A DNA stretch of 64,000 bases, taken from the NCBI GenBank assembly GCA_947488845.1, contig CANLBM010000016.1:1-64000 (forward strand). The letters are read 5' to 3'. This stretch comes from an uncultured Sphingomonadaceae bacterium (lineage in GTDB: Bacteria; Pseudomonadota; Alphaproteobacteria; Sphingomonadales; Sphingomonadaceae). Made by a program: the position numbers and the translations under genes. Below the pieces are notes generated by a model. It was not told the origin of the DNA, searched no databases, and saw only the letters and a list, made by a program, of their open reading frames with translations. How positions within the stretch are numbered: position 1 is the stretch's first letter; every line of letters begins with the position of its first letter. Shown one piece after another: positions 35,663-44,896 of this stretch.

Positions 35663-36964
35663 TCATAATATATATTTTGACAGGTCGGTATCCTTGGCGA
35701 CGTCGGAAAGCTGTTTGTCAACATAGGCCGCGTCGATGGTGATTTCTTCACCGGCACGGTCTTCCGCATTAAAGCTGATGTCTTCGAGCAATTTTTCCAT
35801 AACCGTCTGCAAACGTCGGGCACCGATATTTTCAACGGTCTCGTTCACATTGGCCGCTATTTCGGCCAGCTTCCTGATCGCGTCTTCGGTGATATTGATG
35901 GTAACATCTTCCGTTCCGAGAAGAGCGATATATTGCTCGGTCAGATTGGCTCTGGTCTCGGTCAATATCCTTACGAAATCTTCCTCGGTCAACGCCCGCA
36001 ATTCCACCCGGATCGGCAAGCGGCCCTGCAATTCGGGCAACATATCGCTCGGCTTGGATATCGAAAACGCACCCGACGCGATGAACAGGATATGGTCTGT
36101 TTTCATCGGACCATATTTGGTAGCGACGGTTGTACCCTCGATCAGCGGAAGCAAATCACGCTGAACGCCTTCGCGACTGACCGATCCTCCGCGGACATCG
36201 CTCACCGCGATCTTGTCGATTTCGTCAAGGAAGACAATGCCGTTGGATTCGGCATTGGTGATCGCCGCGCGCGAAATATCATCATCATCGAGGCGCTTGT
36301 CCGACTCTTCCTCGACCAGTTTGTCCCAGGCATCGGCTACGCGCATTTTCCGTCGTTTCAGGCGGTTCTGATTGAATGCCTTGCCCATCATGTCGGACAG
36401 GTTGATCATGCCAACCTGACCACCCATGCCGGGGATGTCCATCGGCGTGCTGGGCGTGTCTTCGACCTCGATTTCGATCTCGGTGTCGTTCATGTGATTG
36501 TCGACAACCCGCTGCCGGAAACTTTCGCGCGTCGCTTCGCTGGCGCTTTCTCCGCATAAAACGTCGAGCAATCTCTTCATCGCAGCTTCCGCCGCTGCCT
36601 CGTGCACGGCCATTCGGCGGCGCTCGCGCTCCAGCCGGACGGCTTCCTCTGCGAGGTCGCGGGCAATTTGCTCGACGTCGCGACCAACATAGCCGACTTC
36701 GGTGAATTTGGTGGCTTCGACCTTGATAAACGGCGCGTCAGCGAGCTTTGCCAGACGCCGGGAAATCTCGGTTTTGCCGCAACCTGTGGGGCCGATCATG
36801 AGGATATTCTTCGGAGTCACCTCTTCACGGAGTTCGGCGGGCAATTTCTGGCGGCGCCAGCGGTTGCGCAAAGCGACGGCCACGGCGCGTTTCGCGTCCT
36901 GCTGGCCGATAATATGTTCGTCCAGCGCCTTGACGATGGCTTTGGGGGTCAGGTTCGCCTGCAT
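35663..36964 (-). CDS. hslU: ATP-dependent protease ATPase subunit HslU
   Basis: 433 residues. AAA+ ATPase with Walker [10 protein letters not shown] (about 57-65), Walker [12 protein letters not shown], the I-domain inserted between them (about 110-230), and the conserved EYI/L-like C terminus here ending DLSKYIL, which docks into HslV. It unfolds substrates for the HslV peptidase. It follows hslV with 44 bases between. Confidence 0.95.
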   Translation of the reverse strand: MQANLTPKAIVKALDEHIIGQQDAKRAVAVALRNRWRRQKLPAELREEVTPKNILMIGPTGCGKTEISRRLAKLADAPFIKVEATKFTEVGYVGRDVEQIARDLAEEAVRLERERRRMAVHEAAAEAAMKRLLDVLCGESASEATRESFRQRVVDNHMNDTEIEIEVEDTPSTPMDIPGMGGQVGMINLSDMMGKAFNQNRLKRRKMRVADAWDKLVEEESDKRLDDDDISRAAITNAESNGIVFLDEIDKIAVSDVRGGSVSREGVQRDLLPLIEGTTVATKYGPMKTDHILFIASGAFSISKPSDMLPELQGRLPIRVELRALTEEDFVRILTETRANLTEQYIALLGTEDVTINITEDAIRKLAEIAANVNETVENIGARRLQTVMEKLLEDISFNAEDRAGEEITIDAAYVDKQLSDVAKDTDLSKYIL

Positions 36965-37008
36965 GCTATATTCTCTTTGCTATTGGGGGGTAACCGATCC
37001 GACAATAT

Positions 37009-37575
37009 CTAGGTGTCGCTATCGAGCGTTTCAATCGTGACCTGGTCGTTGGTGAAGACGCAAAGTTCGGCCGCGATCTCCATCGATTTCCGGGCCAGCT
37101 TCTCGGCGTCCTTTTCATAGTCTTTCAGGGCGCGCGCAGCGGAGAGAGCAAAATTGCCACCGGAACCGATCGCTGCAATGCCTTCTACCGGTTCGAGCAC
37201 GTCGCCATTGCCGGTAAGGATCAGCGTCACATCCTTGTCGGCAACGATCATCAAAGCTTCCAGATTGCGGAGATATTTATCGGTCCGCCAATCCTTTGCC
37301 AGTTCGACCGCTGCGCGCATCAACTGGCCGTTGTGGCGTTCGAGCTTTGCCTCGAGCCGCTCGAACAAGGTGAAAGCATCTGCGGTAGCACCGGCAAAGC
37401 CGCCTATCACCGATCCGTCGTGCAATTGTCGCACCTTGCGGGCGTTCGGTTTCATTACCGTATTTCCCATCGATACCTGGCCGTCGCCAACAACGACAAC
37501 TTTGCCATTTTTTCGTACCGATAGGATTGTTGTGCCATGCCATTGCTGCAGGCCATGTTGCTGATTTTCTGTCAT
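37009..37575 (-). CDS. hslV: ATP-dependent protease peptidase subunit HslV
   Basis: About 188 residues. Proteasome beta-type fold with [21 protein letters not shown] and [13 protein letters not shown]. The catalytic Thr is Thr15, so a 14-residue N-terminal extension must be removed; alphaproteobacterial HslV proteins often have such an extension, while E. coli begins directly with the Thr after Met removal. An ATG at 37611 is in frame but adds more unlike sequence. Start 37575 has no strong ribosome-binding site. Confidence 0.93.
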   Translation of the reverse strand: MTENQQHGLQQWHGTTILSVRKNGKVVVVGDGQVSMGNTVMKPNARKVRQLHDGSVIGGFAGATADAFTLFERLEAKLERHNGQLMRAAVELAKDWRTDKYLRNLEALMIVADKDVTLILTGNGDVLEPVEGIAAIGSGGNFALSAARALKDYEKDAEKLARKSMEIAAELCVFTNDQVTIETLDSDT

Positions 37576-37685
37576 GAAACCGGATATGGGTAATCCTGTC
37601 CGGATGTGCAACCAAAGGCGTTGCCTCTGGGCATATTGATGTCGACGTGCCTGGTGAACTTCCCGTTCAGAGCTGCTCGAACATC

Positions 37686-37714
37686 AAAAAAAATGGCGAC
37701 CAACTGGCCGCCAT
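37686..37714 (-). terminator. Rho-independent terminator after the small secreted protein
   Basis: On the minus strand an ATGGCG/CGCCAT stem with inner CCA/TGG pairs is followed by eight T residues, 27 bases after the stop codon at 37741. Confidence 0.82.
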
Positions 37715-37740
37715 CTTTAAATTTCTATGCCTGAATTGAT

Positions 37741-37980
37741 TCAGGGGGAGGTTGGCGTATCTTCGCTGCCGTCGGCTGCGATGATGATGCCGGCAATCAC
37801 TGCTGCTGCAGCGAGGATAGCAATGATGATGCCCGATCCGCCTTCAACATTGTTTGCTTTTTCAACGGTTGCACCGGTACGGGCAACAGAAGAAACAGGC
37901 TGTACAGCCTGAGCCAAGACAGGTGCGCTTACAAGCGACGCGGCTGCAGCTGCAGCCATTCCAATTTTACCGAAACGCAT
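37741..37980 (-). CDS. small secreted or membrane protein of unknown function
   Basis: About 79 residues from ATG 37980, with GGAG 7-8 bases upstream. A signal peptide (ends near VLAQAVQ) is followed by a short polar stretch, then a second hydrophobic helix (GIIIAILAAAAVIAGIIIA) and an acidic tail. The mature protein is therefore either a single-pass protein with periplasmic N terminus or a small hydrophobic peptide. It has its own strong terminator. I do not recognise a family; similar small proteins occur in sphingomonads. Confidence 0.68.
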   Translation of the reverse strand: MRFGKIGMAAAAAASLVSAPVLAQAVQPVSSVARTGATVEKANNVEGGSGIIIAILAAAAVIAGIIIAADGSEDTPTSP

Positions 37981-38283
37981 AATTTGCTCCTTCAGGGTTT
38001 CGCATTGCATTCAATACGAGATGGTCATTGGCATAACAGGCCGGTCAAATCAACGATGTTGTTGTTCATAATGGTGATTATCCGCAGTAGTTGCAAAGAT
38101 CACACAGATGGAAGCCGGCCCCGGAAACGGATAATTTGAATATGCCGTTTGCCCGTTAATCAATCCGTTCGGTGTCCCGCCTGCGAAAATGCCGCTTTGG
38201 AAGGCTGTTCCAATTCAAGACGTTAACCATAGACCCAAAAATTCTGCTGGATAATATGGATAACACATTGTTAACTTATCGGC

Positions 38284-38502
38284 ATGAACAGAGAGAAAAC
38301 ACGACCATTGGCTTTTCGCAACGACGGTATAGGCCATCCTTTTCGTCAAAGCCTGCCGTTCGAGATGGCGCAGATTGCCAAAGCGGAACATGCTTTGGAA
38401 GGCTCCGCTACAACCGGAGGAAAATGGCTGGGTGAGGATGTGAGTCTGTTCCTGCTCAGCTTCCTCGCTTTTTTCACCGCCTTTTATACGTTTATTTTCT
38501 GA
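38284..38502 (+). CDS. small single-pass membrane protein of unknown function
   Basis: 72 residues: a basic N-terminal half (MNREKTRPLAFRND), a middle helix with AQIAKAEHALEGSA, and a C-terminal membrane helix rich in Phe/Leu that ends FYTFIF at the very C terminus. The layout suggests a tail-anchored or single-pass protein with cytoplasmic N terminus. No ribosome-binding site of quality is seen. It lies in a divergent gap opposite the small secreted protein and converges with the LplT-like gene (19 bases between stops). Confidence 0.5.
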   Translation: MNREKTRPLAFRNDGIGHPFRQSLPFEMAQIAKAEHALEGSATTGGKWLGEDVSLFLLSFLAFFTAFYTFIF

Positions 38503-38520
38503 TCTGGCGCAAGGCGTCGA

Positions 38521-39807
38521 TCAGTCGCAAGCGCGGTGAAGCTGATGACCGAGCCATGCTGCCACCAGACACATGGCCGCAACCAGCAATAGCTGTTCGG
38601 TTGTCGAAACGCCCATCATGCTCAGGCCGATCGCTGCCAGTGCACCAAATACCATGCAGCCGGAATTGACCACATTATTTGCGGCAATCGTGCGCGCGGT
38701 CTGGCTGATGTCGACGGTGGTCGTCAGGAAAGCATAGAGCGGCACGACGAACATGCCGCCGAATATGGAAACGCCGCCTAGTGTTGCGAGCAGAGACCAG
38801 GCACCATCATGGACGATGAATGTCTTGAATGTGTAGAGTTCACCATCGGGCAGACCCTGCCAGCTGCGCGCTATGAAGTAGAGGATGACCACGAACACGC
38901 CCATCAGGATGACGCTCACCGGTGCGAAACGCGCCGAAACTTCGCTTTTCAACAACCGGTTGACCAGAACCGAACCAATCGCGATCCCGATCGAGAATAC
39001 ACCCAGGAAGAGGCTCGCCACCTGCGGTGTCGCCGTCAGCACATTCTCGACAAGAGGTGGAAACTGAATGATAAGGACCGATCCGATCGTCCAGAAAAAG
39101 CTGATCGCGATAATCGCCAGATAGAGCTTGCGGACATGCAAAGTCGCGGAAATCAGCTGGATGGAAGAGCGAATGAAGTTGAAGTCGATTTTCTCGACCT
39201 CCTTTTGCGCGGGGGCCGGTGGCATGAACTGGGCCGCGACCCGGCCCAGAAGCGCTACCAGAAAAACCGTGATGATGGCAATTTCGACACCATTGCCGTT
39301 GCGGTCGATGATGATGCCGCCGAGTATCGTGCCGGCCAGAATGGCAATATAGGTACCCGCTTCGACCAGACCGGTGCCGCCGAGGACTTCGTCCTTCTGC
39401 AGATGCTGCGGCAGCACTGCATATTTGATCGGACCGAAAAATGTCGATTGCAGCCCCAAGAGAAATAATGCGGTCAGCATGATCGGAATCGAATGCAACC
39501 AAAGCCCGATCCCGCCGATGACGGCGATGAATATCTCCAGGGTTTTGACAAATCGCGTGATCCGCGCCTTGTCGTAATTGTCTGCCAGCTGGCCAGCGAG
39601 CGACGAAAACAGAAAAAATGGCAGGATGAAGAGGCCGGAGGCGAGGGCGTTAAAGGCAAAATCCTCGGATTCACTGTCGTAAATTCCGTAGGTTACCAGA
39701 ATAACCATCGAGAATTTGAAAAGATTGTCGTTAAACGCCCCGAGCAGCTGCGTTAGGAACAGCGGCAAAAATCTTTTTGTCCGCAGCAAATGCGCAGTAT
39801 TTTGCAT
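38521..39807 (-). CDS. MFS transporter resembling LplT (lysophospholipid flippase)
   Basis: About 428 residues, twelve predicted helices. The start (LLRTKRFLPLFLTQLLGAFNDNLFKF) and QSTFFGPIKYAVLPQHL near residue 120 are characteristic of LplT and of the MFS half of LplT-Aas fusions. LplT moves lysophospholipids inward for reacylation. No acyltransferase/acyl-ACP synthetase (aas) is fused or adjacent. ATG 39807 is preferred; frames to 39879 add unrelated residues. Confidence 0.8.
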   Translation of the reverse strand: MQNTAHLLRTKRFLPLFLTQLLGAFNDNLFKFSMVILVTYGIYDSESEDFAFNALASGLFILPFFLFSSLAGQLADNYDKARITRFVKTLEIFIAVIGGIGLWLHSIPIMLTALFLLGLQSTFFGPIKYAVLPQHLQKDEVLGGTGLVEAGTYIAILAGTILGGIIIDRNGNGVEIAIITVFLVALLGRVAAQFMPPAPAQKEVEKIDFNFIRSSIQLISATLHVRKLYLAIIAISFFWTIGSVLIIQFPPLVENVLTATPQVASLFLGVFSIGIAIGSVLVNRLLKSEVSARFAPVSVILMGVFVVILYFIARSWQGLPDGELYTFKTFIVHDGAWSLLATLGGVSIFGGMFVVPLYAFLTTTVDISQTARTIAANNVVNSGCMVFGALAAIGLSMMGVSTTEQLLLVAAMCLVAAWLGHQLHRACD

Positions 39808-39970
39808 CAAGGGAAAATCTCTTTTCGAGGGATAATTTGAAGGTCCGCTCACCTTTAACCCTCTGAGCCCCCGCGTCAAATCGAATGACGGCGGCGAAGC
39901 CCATCAATTTGCGAACGAGTCGATTGAATCAATTTTCATTTTGTCAGAATCTGTCTATGCGAGAGCCGTG

Positions 39971-40543
39971 ATGCTGAATTTGCCAAATATATTGACCCTC
40001 TCGCGAATATTCGCCGTGCCGATTTTGGTTTTTCTCCTCTGGCCAAATTTTTCGGTGGTCAGGCCGCAGCCGTTGCCGATCGATTATTTGCTGACTTTCG
40101 GACTATATTGTCTGATGGCGATCACCGATTATTTCGACGGCTATCTCGCGCGTTCACAGGGCACTGTTTCCAAGCTCGGAATATTCCTCGATCCGATCGC
40201 CGACAAAATCATGGTCGCCGCGGTGGTGCTGATGCTGATATTCACTCGGGATATCCAGGGCTGGCATGCCATCGCTGCCATTGTCATATTGTTGCGTGAA
40301 ATCACCGTGTCCGGTTTGCGGGAATTTCTGGCCGGCCTGCAGGTCAGCGTTCCTGTTTCCCAACTGGCCAAATGGAAAACCGGTTTCCAGATGATTTCCC
40401 TCGGCGCTCTCATCCTCGCGGGGGGCGTGCCGCAATTTCCCGTCGTGCAGACGGTCGGTCTCTGGACTCTCTGGGCCGCAGCGATACTGACCCTGATCAC
40501 CGGCTGGGATTATCTCCGCGTCGGTCTGAAGCACATGGACTGA
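39971..40543 (+). CDS. pgsA: CDP-diacylglycerol-glycerol-3-phosphate 3-phosphatidyltransferase
   Basis: About 190 residues, integral membrane enzyme with the CDP-alcohol phosphatidyltransferase signature DYFDGYLAR...GIFLDPIADK (D-x2-DG-x2-AR-x8-G-x3-D-x3-D). It makes phosphatidylglycerol phosphate, the first step toward phosphatidylglycerol and cardiolipin. ATG 39971 has GAGAG upstream; an earlier start at 39941 is possible. Its TGA overlaps the moaD ATG (TGATG). Confidence 0.93.
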   Translation: MLNLPNILTLSRIFAVPILVFLLWPNFSVVRPQPLPIDYLLTFGLYCLMAITDYFDGYLARSQGTVSKLGIFLDPIADKIMVAAVVLMLIFTRDIQGWHAIAAIVILLREITVSGLREFLAGLQVSVPVSQLAKWKTGFQMISLGALILAGGVPQFPVVQTVGLWTLWAAAILTLITGWDYLRVGLKHMD

Positions 40544-40806
40544 TGGGCCGTTCGATCAACCTGGTATATTTCGCATGGGTCCGGGAACGGCTCGGAGTTG
40601 AAGGAGAAGAAATTTCTCTCCGGCAAGGGACCGAGACAATCGATGATGTCGTGAATATGCTCGTCGAACGCGGAGGGGTATATCCGGACGTGTTGTCCGA
40701 TGTTTCGAAATTGCGCTTCGCTCTCGATCAGGATTATGCAACCACAGAATCAATCGTCGGTTCGGCAACGGAACTGGCCATTTTCCCGCCGGTAACCGGC
40801 GGATGA
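40543..40806 (+). CDS. moaD: molybdopterin synthase sulfur carrier subunit MoaD
   Basis: 87 residues with a ubiquitin-like fold ending in the obligatory Gly-Gly (PPVTGG), which is thiocarboxylated and donates sulfur to make molybdopterin. ATG 40543 overlaps the pgsA stop, and its own stop overlaps moaE (ATGA), so the subunits are translated together. Coupling to pgsA is seen in other alphaproteobacteria. Confidence 0.92.
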   Translation: MGRSINLVYFAWVRERLGVEGEEISLRQGTETIDDVVNMLVERGGVYPDVLSDVSKLRFALDQDYATTESIVGSATELAIFPPVTGG

Positions 40807-41246
40807 TACGGATCGAGGTCAGCGCATGTGATTTTGATATTGGCGCCGAGACCGCGAAGGTTGCGGAGCAGGGTGGCGGCGCGATTGCCAGTTTCGTCGG
40901 CCAGGTGCGCGACGACGGAAATTTGGATACACTGGAGCTCGAACATTATCCGGCGATGACCGACAAGGCGCTTCGGGCGATCGCCGAAGCCGCTCAAGCC
41001 GACTGGCCGCTTCATGCGATCACGATTTTTCACCGGGTGGGCAAACTGTCGGTTGGCGACAATATCGTCCTGGTGGTGACCGGATCCGATCATCGCGAGG
41101 CGGCGATCGAATCCTGTTCCTTCATCATGGACCGGTTGAAGACCGTGGCGCCGTTCTGGAAGAAAGAGACTGGTTCTGACGGATCGACCAAATGGATCGA
41201 AGAGCGCGATTCAGATGTCAAGGCGTCGGAAAAATGGCAAAAATAG
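40803..41246 (+). CDS. moaE: molybdopterin synthase catalytic subunit MoaE
   Basis: 147 residues. Conserved features are GGGAIASFVGQVRDD near the N terminus, LELEHYPAM, HRVGKLSVGDNIVLV and the C-terminal APFWKKE with the catalytic Lys. It pairs with MoaD to convert precursor Z to molybdopterin. It ends 17 bases before the converging oxyR gene. Confidence 0.94.
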   Translation: MIRIEVSACDFDIGAETAKVAEQGGGAIASFVGQVRDDGNLDTLELEHYPAMTDKALRAIAEAAQADWPLHAITIFHRVGKLSVGDNIVLVVTGSDHREAAIESCSFIMDRLKTVAPFWKKETGSDGSTKWIEERDSDVKASEKWQK

Positions 41247-41263
41247 CATTGGTTCGGGTCGGT

Positions 41264-42187
41264 CTATGCACCGGCTTTGGATGTCCAGTTTTGCGCTCCC
41301 TTCATGATTTCCGCCAATAGTTGAAACTCGCTGCGCCGGGGGCTGTTGGTGCGCCATACCAGTGCAATGTCCCGGGTCGCGTTATCCGATTGCAGCGGTC
41401 GTGCGACAATGTTCGTGTGATTCAATATCCCGCTGTCGATCGCCATTTTCGGAAGCAGGGTCAGGCCGAGGCCATTGTCTACCATCTGGACCAGCGTGTG
41501 CAGCGAAGTTCCCATCATTCGAGCGGAAGCTCTCAGCTCGGGCCGATTGCAGGCTGCCAGTGCATGGTCTTTGAGACAATGCCCGTCCTCGAGTAACAAC
41601 AGGCGGGTTTCGTCCAGCGTCGCCGGATCAACCCGCGCAGGCGGATCACGCGGATCATCTTTCGGGAAAGCGACAAAAATCTCGTCGCTGAACAGGACTT
41701 CGGATTCCACGTCGCCGCAAGGGAAGGGCAGCGCCAGCAAAACGCAATCGGCATGGCCGTGATGCAGCGAATCGCAGGCGGCCTGGCTGGTCTCCTCTTT
41801 CAGATAGAGTTTGAGCTCCGGCCGTTCCTTGCGCAATTGTGGCAACAGGCGGGGCAAAAGAAAGGGCGCAATCGTCGGAATGACACTCATCCGGACATCG
41901 CCGGCCAATGGCTTGCCTGCGGATCGCGCCATTTCGGACAATTCCTCCGCCTCGCGCAAGATCCGGTAGGATTTTTCCACCATCTGGTTGCCCAGTTCGG
42001 TAAAACGGACAACCCGGCGCGTGCGCTCGACCAGAACGATGTCGAGCAGCGCTTCCAGTTCCTTTATACCCGCCGACAAGGTCGACTGGGTGACAAAGCA
42101 GGACTCCGCCGCCTTGCCGAAATGGCCATGTTCTTTCAGCGCCACCAGATATTGCAATTGCTTGAGCGTGGGGAGGTAGGTCGACAT
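41264..42187 (-). CDS. oxyR: hydrogen peroxide-responsive LysR regulator OxyR
   Basis: 307 residues with an N-terminal winged helix (KQLQYLVALKEHGHFGKAAE) and effector domain. The redox cysteines are conserved: C204 and C213 in DGHCLKDHALAAC match C199 and C208 of E. coli OxyR in spacing. It should activate peroxide-defence genes; katG is 18 kb away at 62219. It is divergent from cysE, and a LysR-type inverted repeat lies directly at its start codon. Confidence 0.92.
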   Translation of the reverse strand: MSTYLPTLKQLQYLVALKEHGHFGKAAESCFVTQSTLSAGIKELEALLDIVLVERTRRVVRFTELGNQMVEKSYRILREAEELSEMARSAGKPLAGDVRMSVIPTIAPFLLPRLLPQLRKERPELKLYLKEETSQAACDSLHHGHADCVLLALPFPCGDVESEVLFSDEIFVAFPKDDPRDPPARVDPATLDETRLLLLEDGHCLKDHALAACNRPELRASARMMGTSLHTLVQMVDNGLGLTLLPKMAIDSGILNHTNIVARPLQSDNATRDIALVWRTNSPRRSEFQLLAEIMKGAQNWTSKAGA

Positions 42188-42188
42188 T

Positions 42189-42203
42189 ATCGATACTTTC
42201 GAT
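42189..42203. promoter_or_regulatory. LysR-type inverted repeat in front of oxyR
   Basis: ATCGATACTTTCGAT is a perfect 5-bp inverted repeat with a 5-base spacer and contains the T-N11-A pattern of LysR boxes. It lies 2 bases upstream of the oxyR ATG in the divergent oxyR-cysE gap, so it could serve autoregulation. The position so close to the start codon suggests that the transcript begins upstream. Inferred from pattern only. Confidence 0.4.
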
Positions 42204-42337
42204 CAGTGCTTGATATTTGATTTAATATAATGATTATTAGGGGTTTGAAAAGCGTCATCGGATTTGCGTTGCAAGAAAAGACTGGAAATAGTGGATTGTC
42301 GTCCCTATTTTGAAAATCTTCGCAACATCCGGAGAAT

Positions 42338-43048
42338 ATGAATATGTTTCGGGAACTGGGCGCTTATCTGGATTCCATCAAGGCTCGCGACCCGGCCCCG
42401 CGATCGCGCTGGGAAGTTCTGCTATATCCCGGTGTGCTGGCTGTCGGCCTGCACCGGCTGGCGCATTGGCTGTTCAAGGGCGAACTATATTTCTTTGCCC
42501 GGCTGATCAATCACATCTCGCGATTTTTTACCGCAATCGATATCCATCCCGGTGCGAAAATCGGTCGGCATCTGTTTATCGATCACGGTTTTACCGTGAT
42601 CGGCGAAACCGCTGACATTGGCGACAATGTGACGATCTATCAATGCGTGACGCTGGGCGGGACCAACCCGACCAACGGTATCGGCGGCAAGCGTCACCCC
42701 TCGATCGAAGATGATGTAATCCTGGGTTCGGGAGCCCAGGTTTTGGGCCCGATCACGGTCGGAAAACGGGCGCGGGTCGGTGCCAATGCGGTGGTGACGC
42801 AGGATGTACCCGAAGGCGCGACTATGGTCGGTGTCCGTGCCCGCCCGACGCTGGTCGAGGCAAAGGAATATCAGAAAGACTTCGTTCCCTACGGAACGCC
42901 GTGCAGCGAGATATTCGATCCATCGACGCAAAAGCTGGAAATCTTGCAGTGCGAGATGGAGCAATTGCAGAAACGCATCGCGGCTTTTGCCGTTGAGCGG
43001 AACAATAACGGCAAAGGCATCGAGACCAAGGGACGTGATCGCGCTTGA
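42338..43048 (+). CDS. cysE: serine O-acetyltransferase, EpsC/CysE type
   Basis: 236 residues. Left-handed beta-helix hexapeptide repeats run from about residue 60 to 175 (IDIHPGAKIGRHLFIDHG, VTLGGTNP, GKRHPSIEDDVILGSGAQVLG), with the catalytic His in IDHG and HP. It makes O-acetylserine for cysteine synthesis. The N-terminal helical part is shorter than in E. coli CysE, matching the EpsC form, and a polar C-terminal tail follows. Two ATGs (42338, 42344) are near GGAG. Its TGA overlaps the next ATG. Confidence 0.88.
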   Translation: MNMFRELGAYLDSIKARDPAPRSRWEVLLYPGVLAVGLHRLAHWLFKGELYFFARLINHISRFFTAIDIHPGAKIGRHLFIDHGFTVIGETADIGDNVTIYQCVTLGGTNPTNGIGGKRHPSIEDDVILGSGAQVLGPITVGKRARVGANAVVTQDVPEGATMVGVRARPTLVEAKEYQKDFVPYGTPCSEIFDPSTQKLEILQCEMEQLQKRIAAFAVERNNNGKGIETKGRDRA

Positions 43049-43401
43049 TGCGTTTTTCCGGGTCCAATATCTCGGCATTCCCGCAGCGTGGCGGCCCTTC
43101 TCAGGTCGGATTTGAACGCGCGGAAATGGAACGGATTCTCGGCCTATATGGCCGGATGGTGGCCGCCGGCCACTGGAAGGATTATGCCATGGACATGCGG
43201 CCCGATGTCGCGATTTTCGCGGCCTTTCGCCGGGCATCGGAACGTCCGCAAATAAGAATCGAGAAACGGCCAGCAGACCGCAACCGTCAGGGCATGTGGT
43301 CATTGCATGGAGAGCAGGGCCAGATCCTGAAACGTGGCCATGATCTGGCCGGTATTCTGGCTCCGGTCGAGCGCAAGCTTGTGAAACTCGTCACCGACTA
43401 G
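43048..43401 (+). CDS. DUF2794-family protein of unknown function
   Basis: About 117 residues. Conserved features include HWKDYAMDMRPDVAIFAAFRR, QIRIEKRP and QILKRGHDLAGIL, which I recognise as DUF2794, a family common in alphaproteobacteria. No function is known. It overlaps the cysE stop (TGATG), so it is co-translated with serine acetyltransferase. It converges with phoB. Confidence 0.82.
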   Translation: MRFSGSNISAFPQRGGPSQVGFERAEMERILGLYGRMVAAGHWKDYAMDMRPDVAIFAAFRRASERPQIRIEKRPADRNRQGMWSLHGEQGQILKRGHDLAGILAPVERKLVKLVTD

Positions 43402-43439
43402 AAATATGGGCTGCGCTTTACGACAGGCCGACCCGGCAA

Positions 43440-44141
43440 TTATGCCGGAACAGCATCGGTGTCGAGAGCATAGCCGGCCGAACGGACCGTGCGGATGATG
43501 TCGGCTCTGCCATTGGCGTTGAGCGCCTTGCGGAGCCGCCGGATATGCACATCGACGGTACGAAGCTCGATATCACTATCCTGGCCCCAGACGCTGTCGA
43601 GCAGTCGTTCGCGGGAAAAAACCCAGTTGGGATGTTCCAGAAAATGGCGCAGCAGGCGGAATTCGGTCGGACCAAGCGCAACGGTTTCGCCACCGCGTTT
43701 CACCCTGTGGCCGACGGTGTCCATTTCCAGATCACCAAAAGTCAGTTTTTCACCGGCGAGAGCGGGGCGGACGCGGCGCAAGACGGCTTTGACGCGCGCG
43801 ATCAGTTCCCGCGGGCTGAACGGTTTGGTGATATAGTCGTCGGCACCGGTTTCCAGTCCACGGATCTTGTCTTCTTCTTCGCCACGGGCGGTCAGCATGA
43901 TGATGGGAATATTGGCAGTTTCCGATGATCGGCGAAGCCGTCTGCAGACCTCGATACCGGACAGGCTCTCCAGCATCCAGTCGAGCAAGATCACGTCCGG
44001 ACGATGTTCCTGGACCAGCAAAAGCGCTTCCTCGCCATCACTGGTGTGGATGACATCATATTCTTCTTTCTTGAAATTCCAGGTCAGGAGTTCCGCCAGC
44101 GCAGCGTCATCTTCTACCAGCAATAATTTTGCGTTCACCAT
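43440..44141 (-). CDS. phoB: phosphate regulon response regulator PhoB
   Basis: 233 residues. The receiver domain has the acidic pair near residues 10-12, phospho-acceptor Asp54 (VILLDWML) and Lys in TKPFSPREL; the C-terminal winged helix (about 135-230) ends in VRSAGYALD. Phosphorylated PhoB binds Pho boxes such as the one at 49596-49624. It is the last gene of the phoR-pst-phoU-phoB cluster; its ATG overlaps the phoU stop (TGATG). Confidence 0.95.
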   Translation of the reverse strand: MVNAKLLLVEDDAALAELLTWNFKKEEYDVIHTSDGEEALLLVQEHRPDVILLDWMLESLSGIEVCRRLRRSSETANIPIIMLTARGEEEDKIRGLETGADDYITKPFSPRELIARVKAVLRRVRPALAGEKLTFGDLEMDTVGHRVKRGGETVALGPTEFRLLRHFLEHPNWVFSRERLLDSVWGQDSDIELRTVDVHIRRLRKALNANGRADIIRTVRSAGYALDTDAVPA

Positions 44142-44872
44142 CAGTCTGCCTCGTCACTCAGCGTATCGTCCAGCAAATCCGTCGGATCTTCACCGCGGGT
44201 GCGTTCCGGCATCGGTTCGCCGGTCGCGGCAAAATAGACCATCTCGGCGACATTGGTCGCATGGTCGCCGATACGTTCCAGATTCTTGGCGATGAACAGC
44301 AAATGGGCGGCCTCGCTGATATCCTTGGGGTTTTCGATCATATGGGTGATCACGGCGCGAAAGATACTATTGTAGAAATCATCGACGATTTGATCGCGCC
44401 GGTTCACCTCCATCGCCAGTTCCGCATCCCGACGGGCAAAGGCGTCGAGCGAATCGCGGACCAGTTCGCTGGCAATTTTCGACATAGAAGGAAGTAGGGA
44501 GATGGGCGTCAACCGGCGGGTTTTTGTAACCAATGGCACCCGTTTGGCGATATTTTTCGCATAGTCGCCAATCCGTTCGACGACGCCGGATATCTTGAAC
44601 GTGGCAATCAATTCTCTCAGATCATCGGCCATCGGCGCGCGCAGGGCGATCGTTTGAAAGGTCAATTCGTCGATCCGCTTCTCGAGATCGTCGATCAACT
44701 TGTCTTCCCTGACAACTTCCGCCGCCAGTTCCAGATCGCTGTTTTCCAGCGCCCGCATGGCCTTGTCAATTGCCTGTTCGCTGCGCCCGCCAATTTCTGC
44801 AACCATGCCCCGCAACTGGTTGATATCGGAATCAAACGCTTTGACGGTATGTTCTGTACCACTATTGGCCAT
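44141..44872 (-). CDS. phoU: phosphate signalling regulator PhoU
   Basis: 243 residues, all helical, made of two PhoU repeats. The conserved ED/KxxxD-type metal-binding helices are visible (VREDKLIDDLEKRIDEL; NRRDQIVDDFYNSIF). PhoU links the Pst transporter to PhoR and keeps the regulon off when phosphate is plentiful. It lies 24 bases after pstB. Confidence 0.94.
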   Translation of the reverse strand: MANSGTEHTVKAFDSDINQLRGMVAEIGGRSEQAIDKAMRALENSDLELAAEVVREDKLIDDLEKRIDELTFQTIALRAPMADDLRELIATFKISGVVERIGDYAKNIAKRVPLVTKTRRLTPISLLPSMSKIASELVRDSLDAFARRDAELAMEVNRRDQIVDDFYNSIFRAVITHMIENPKDISEAAHLLFIAKNLERIGDHATNVAEMVYFAATGEPMPERTRGEDPTDLLDDTLSDEAD

Positions 44873-44896
44873 GTCTTGTTCCTAATCCTCTGCCGG

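Noticed and set aside
35581-35835. Small minus-strand frame at the end of hslU
   Set aside because: It overlaps the hslU C terminus in another frame, without a ribosome-binding site or recognisable product.
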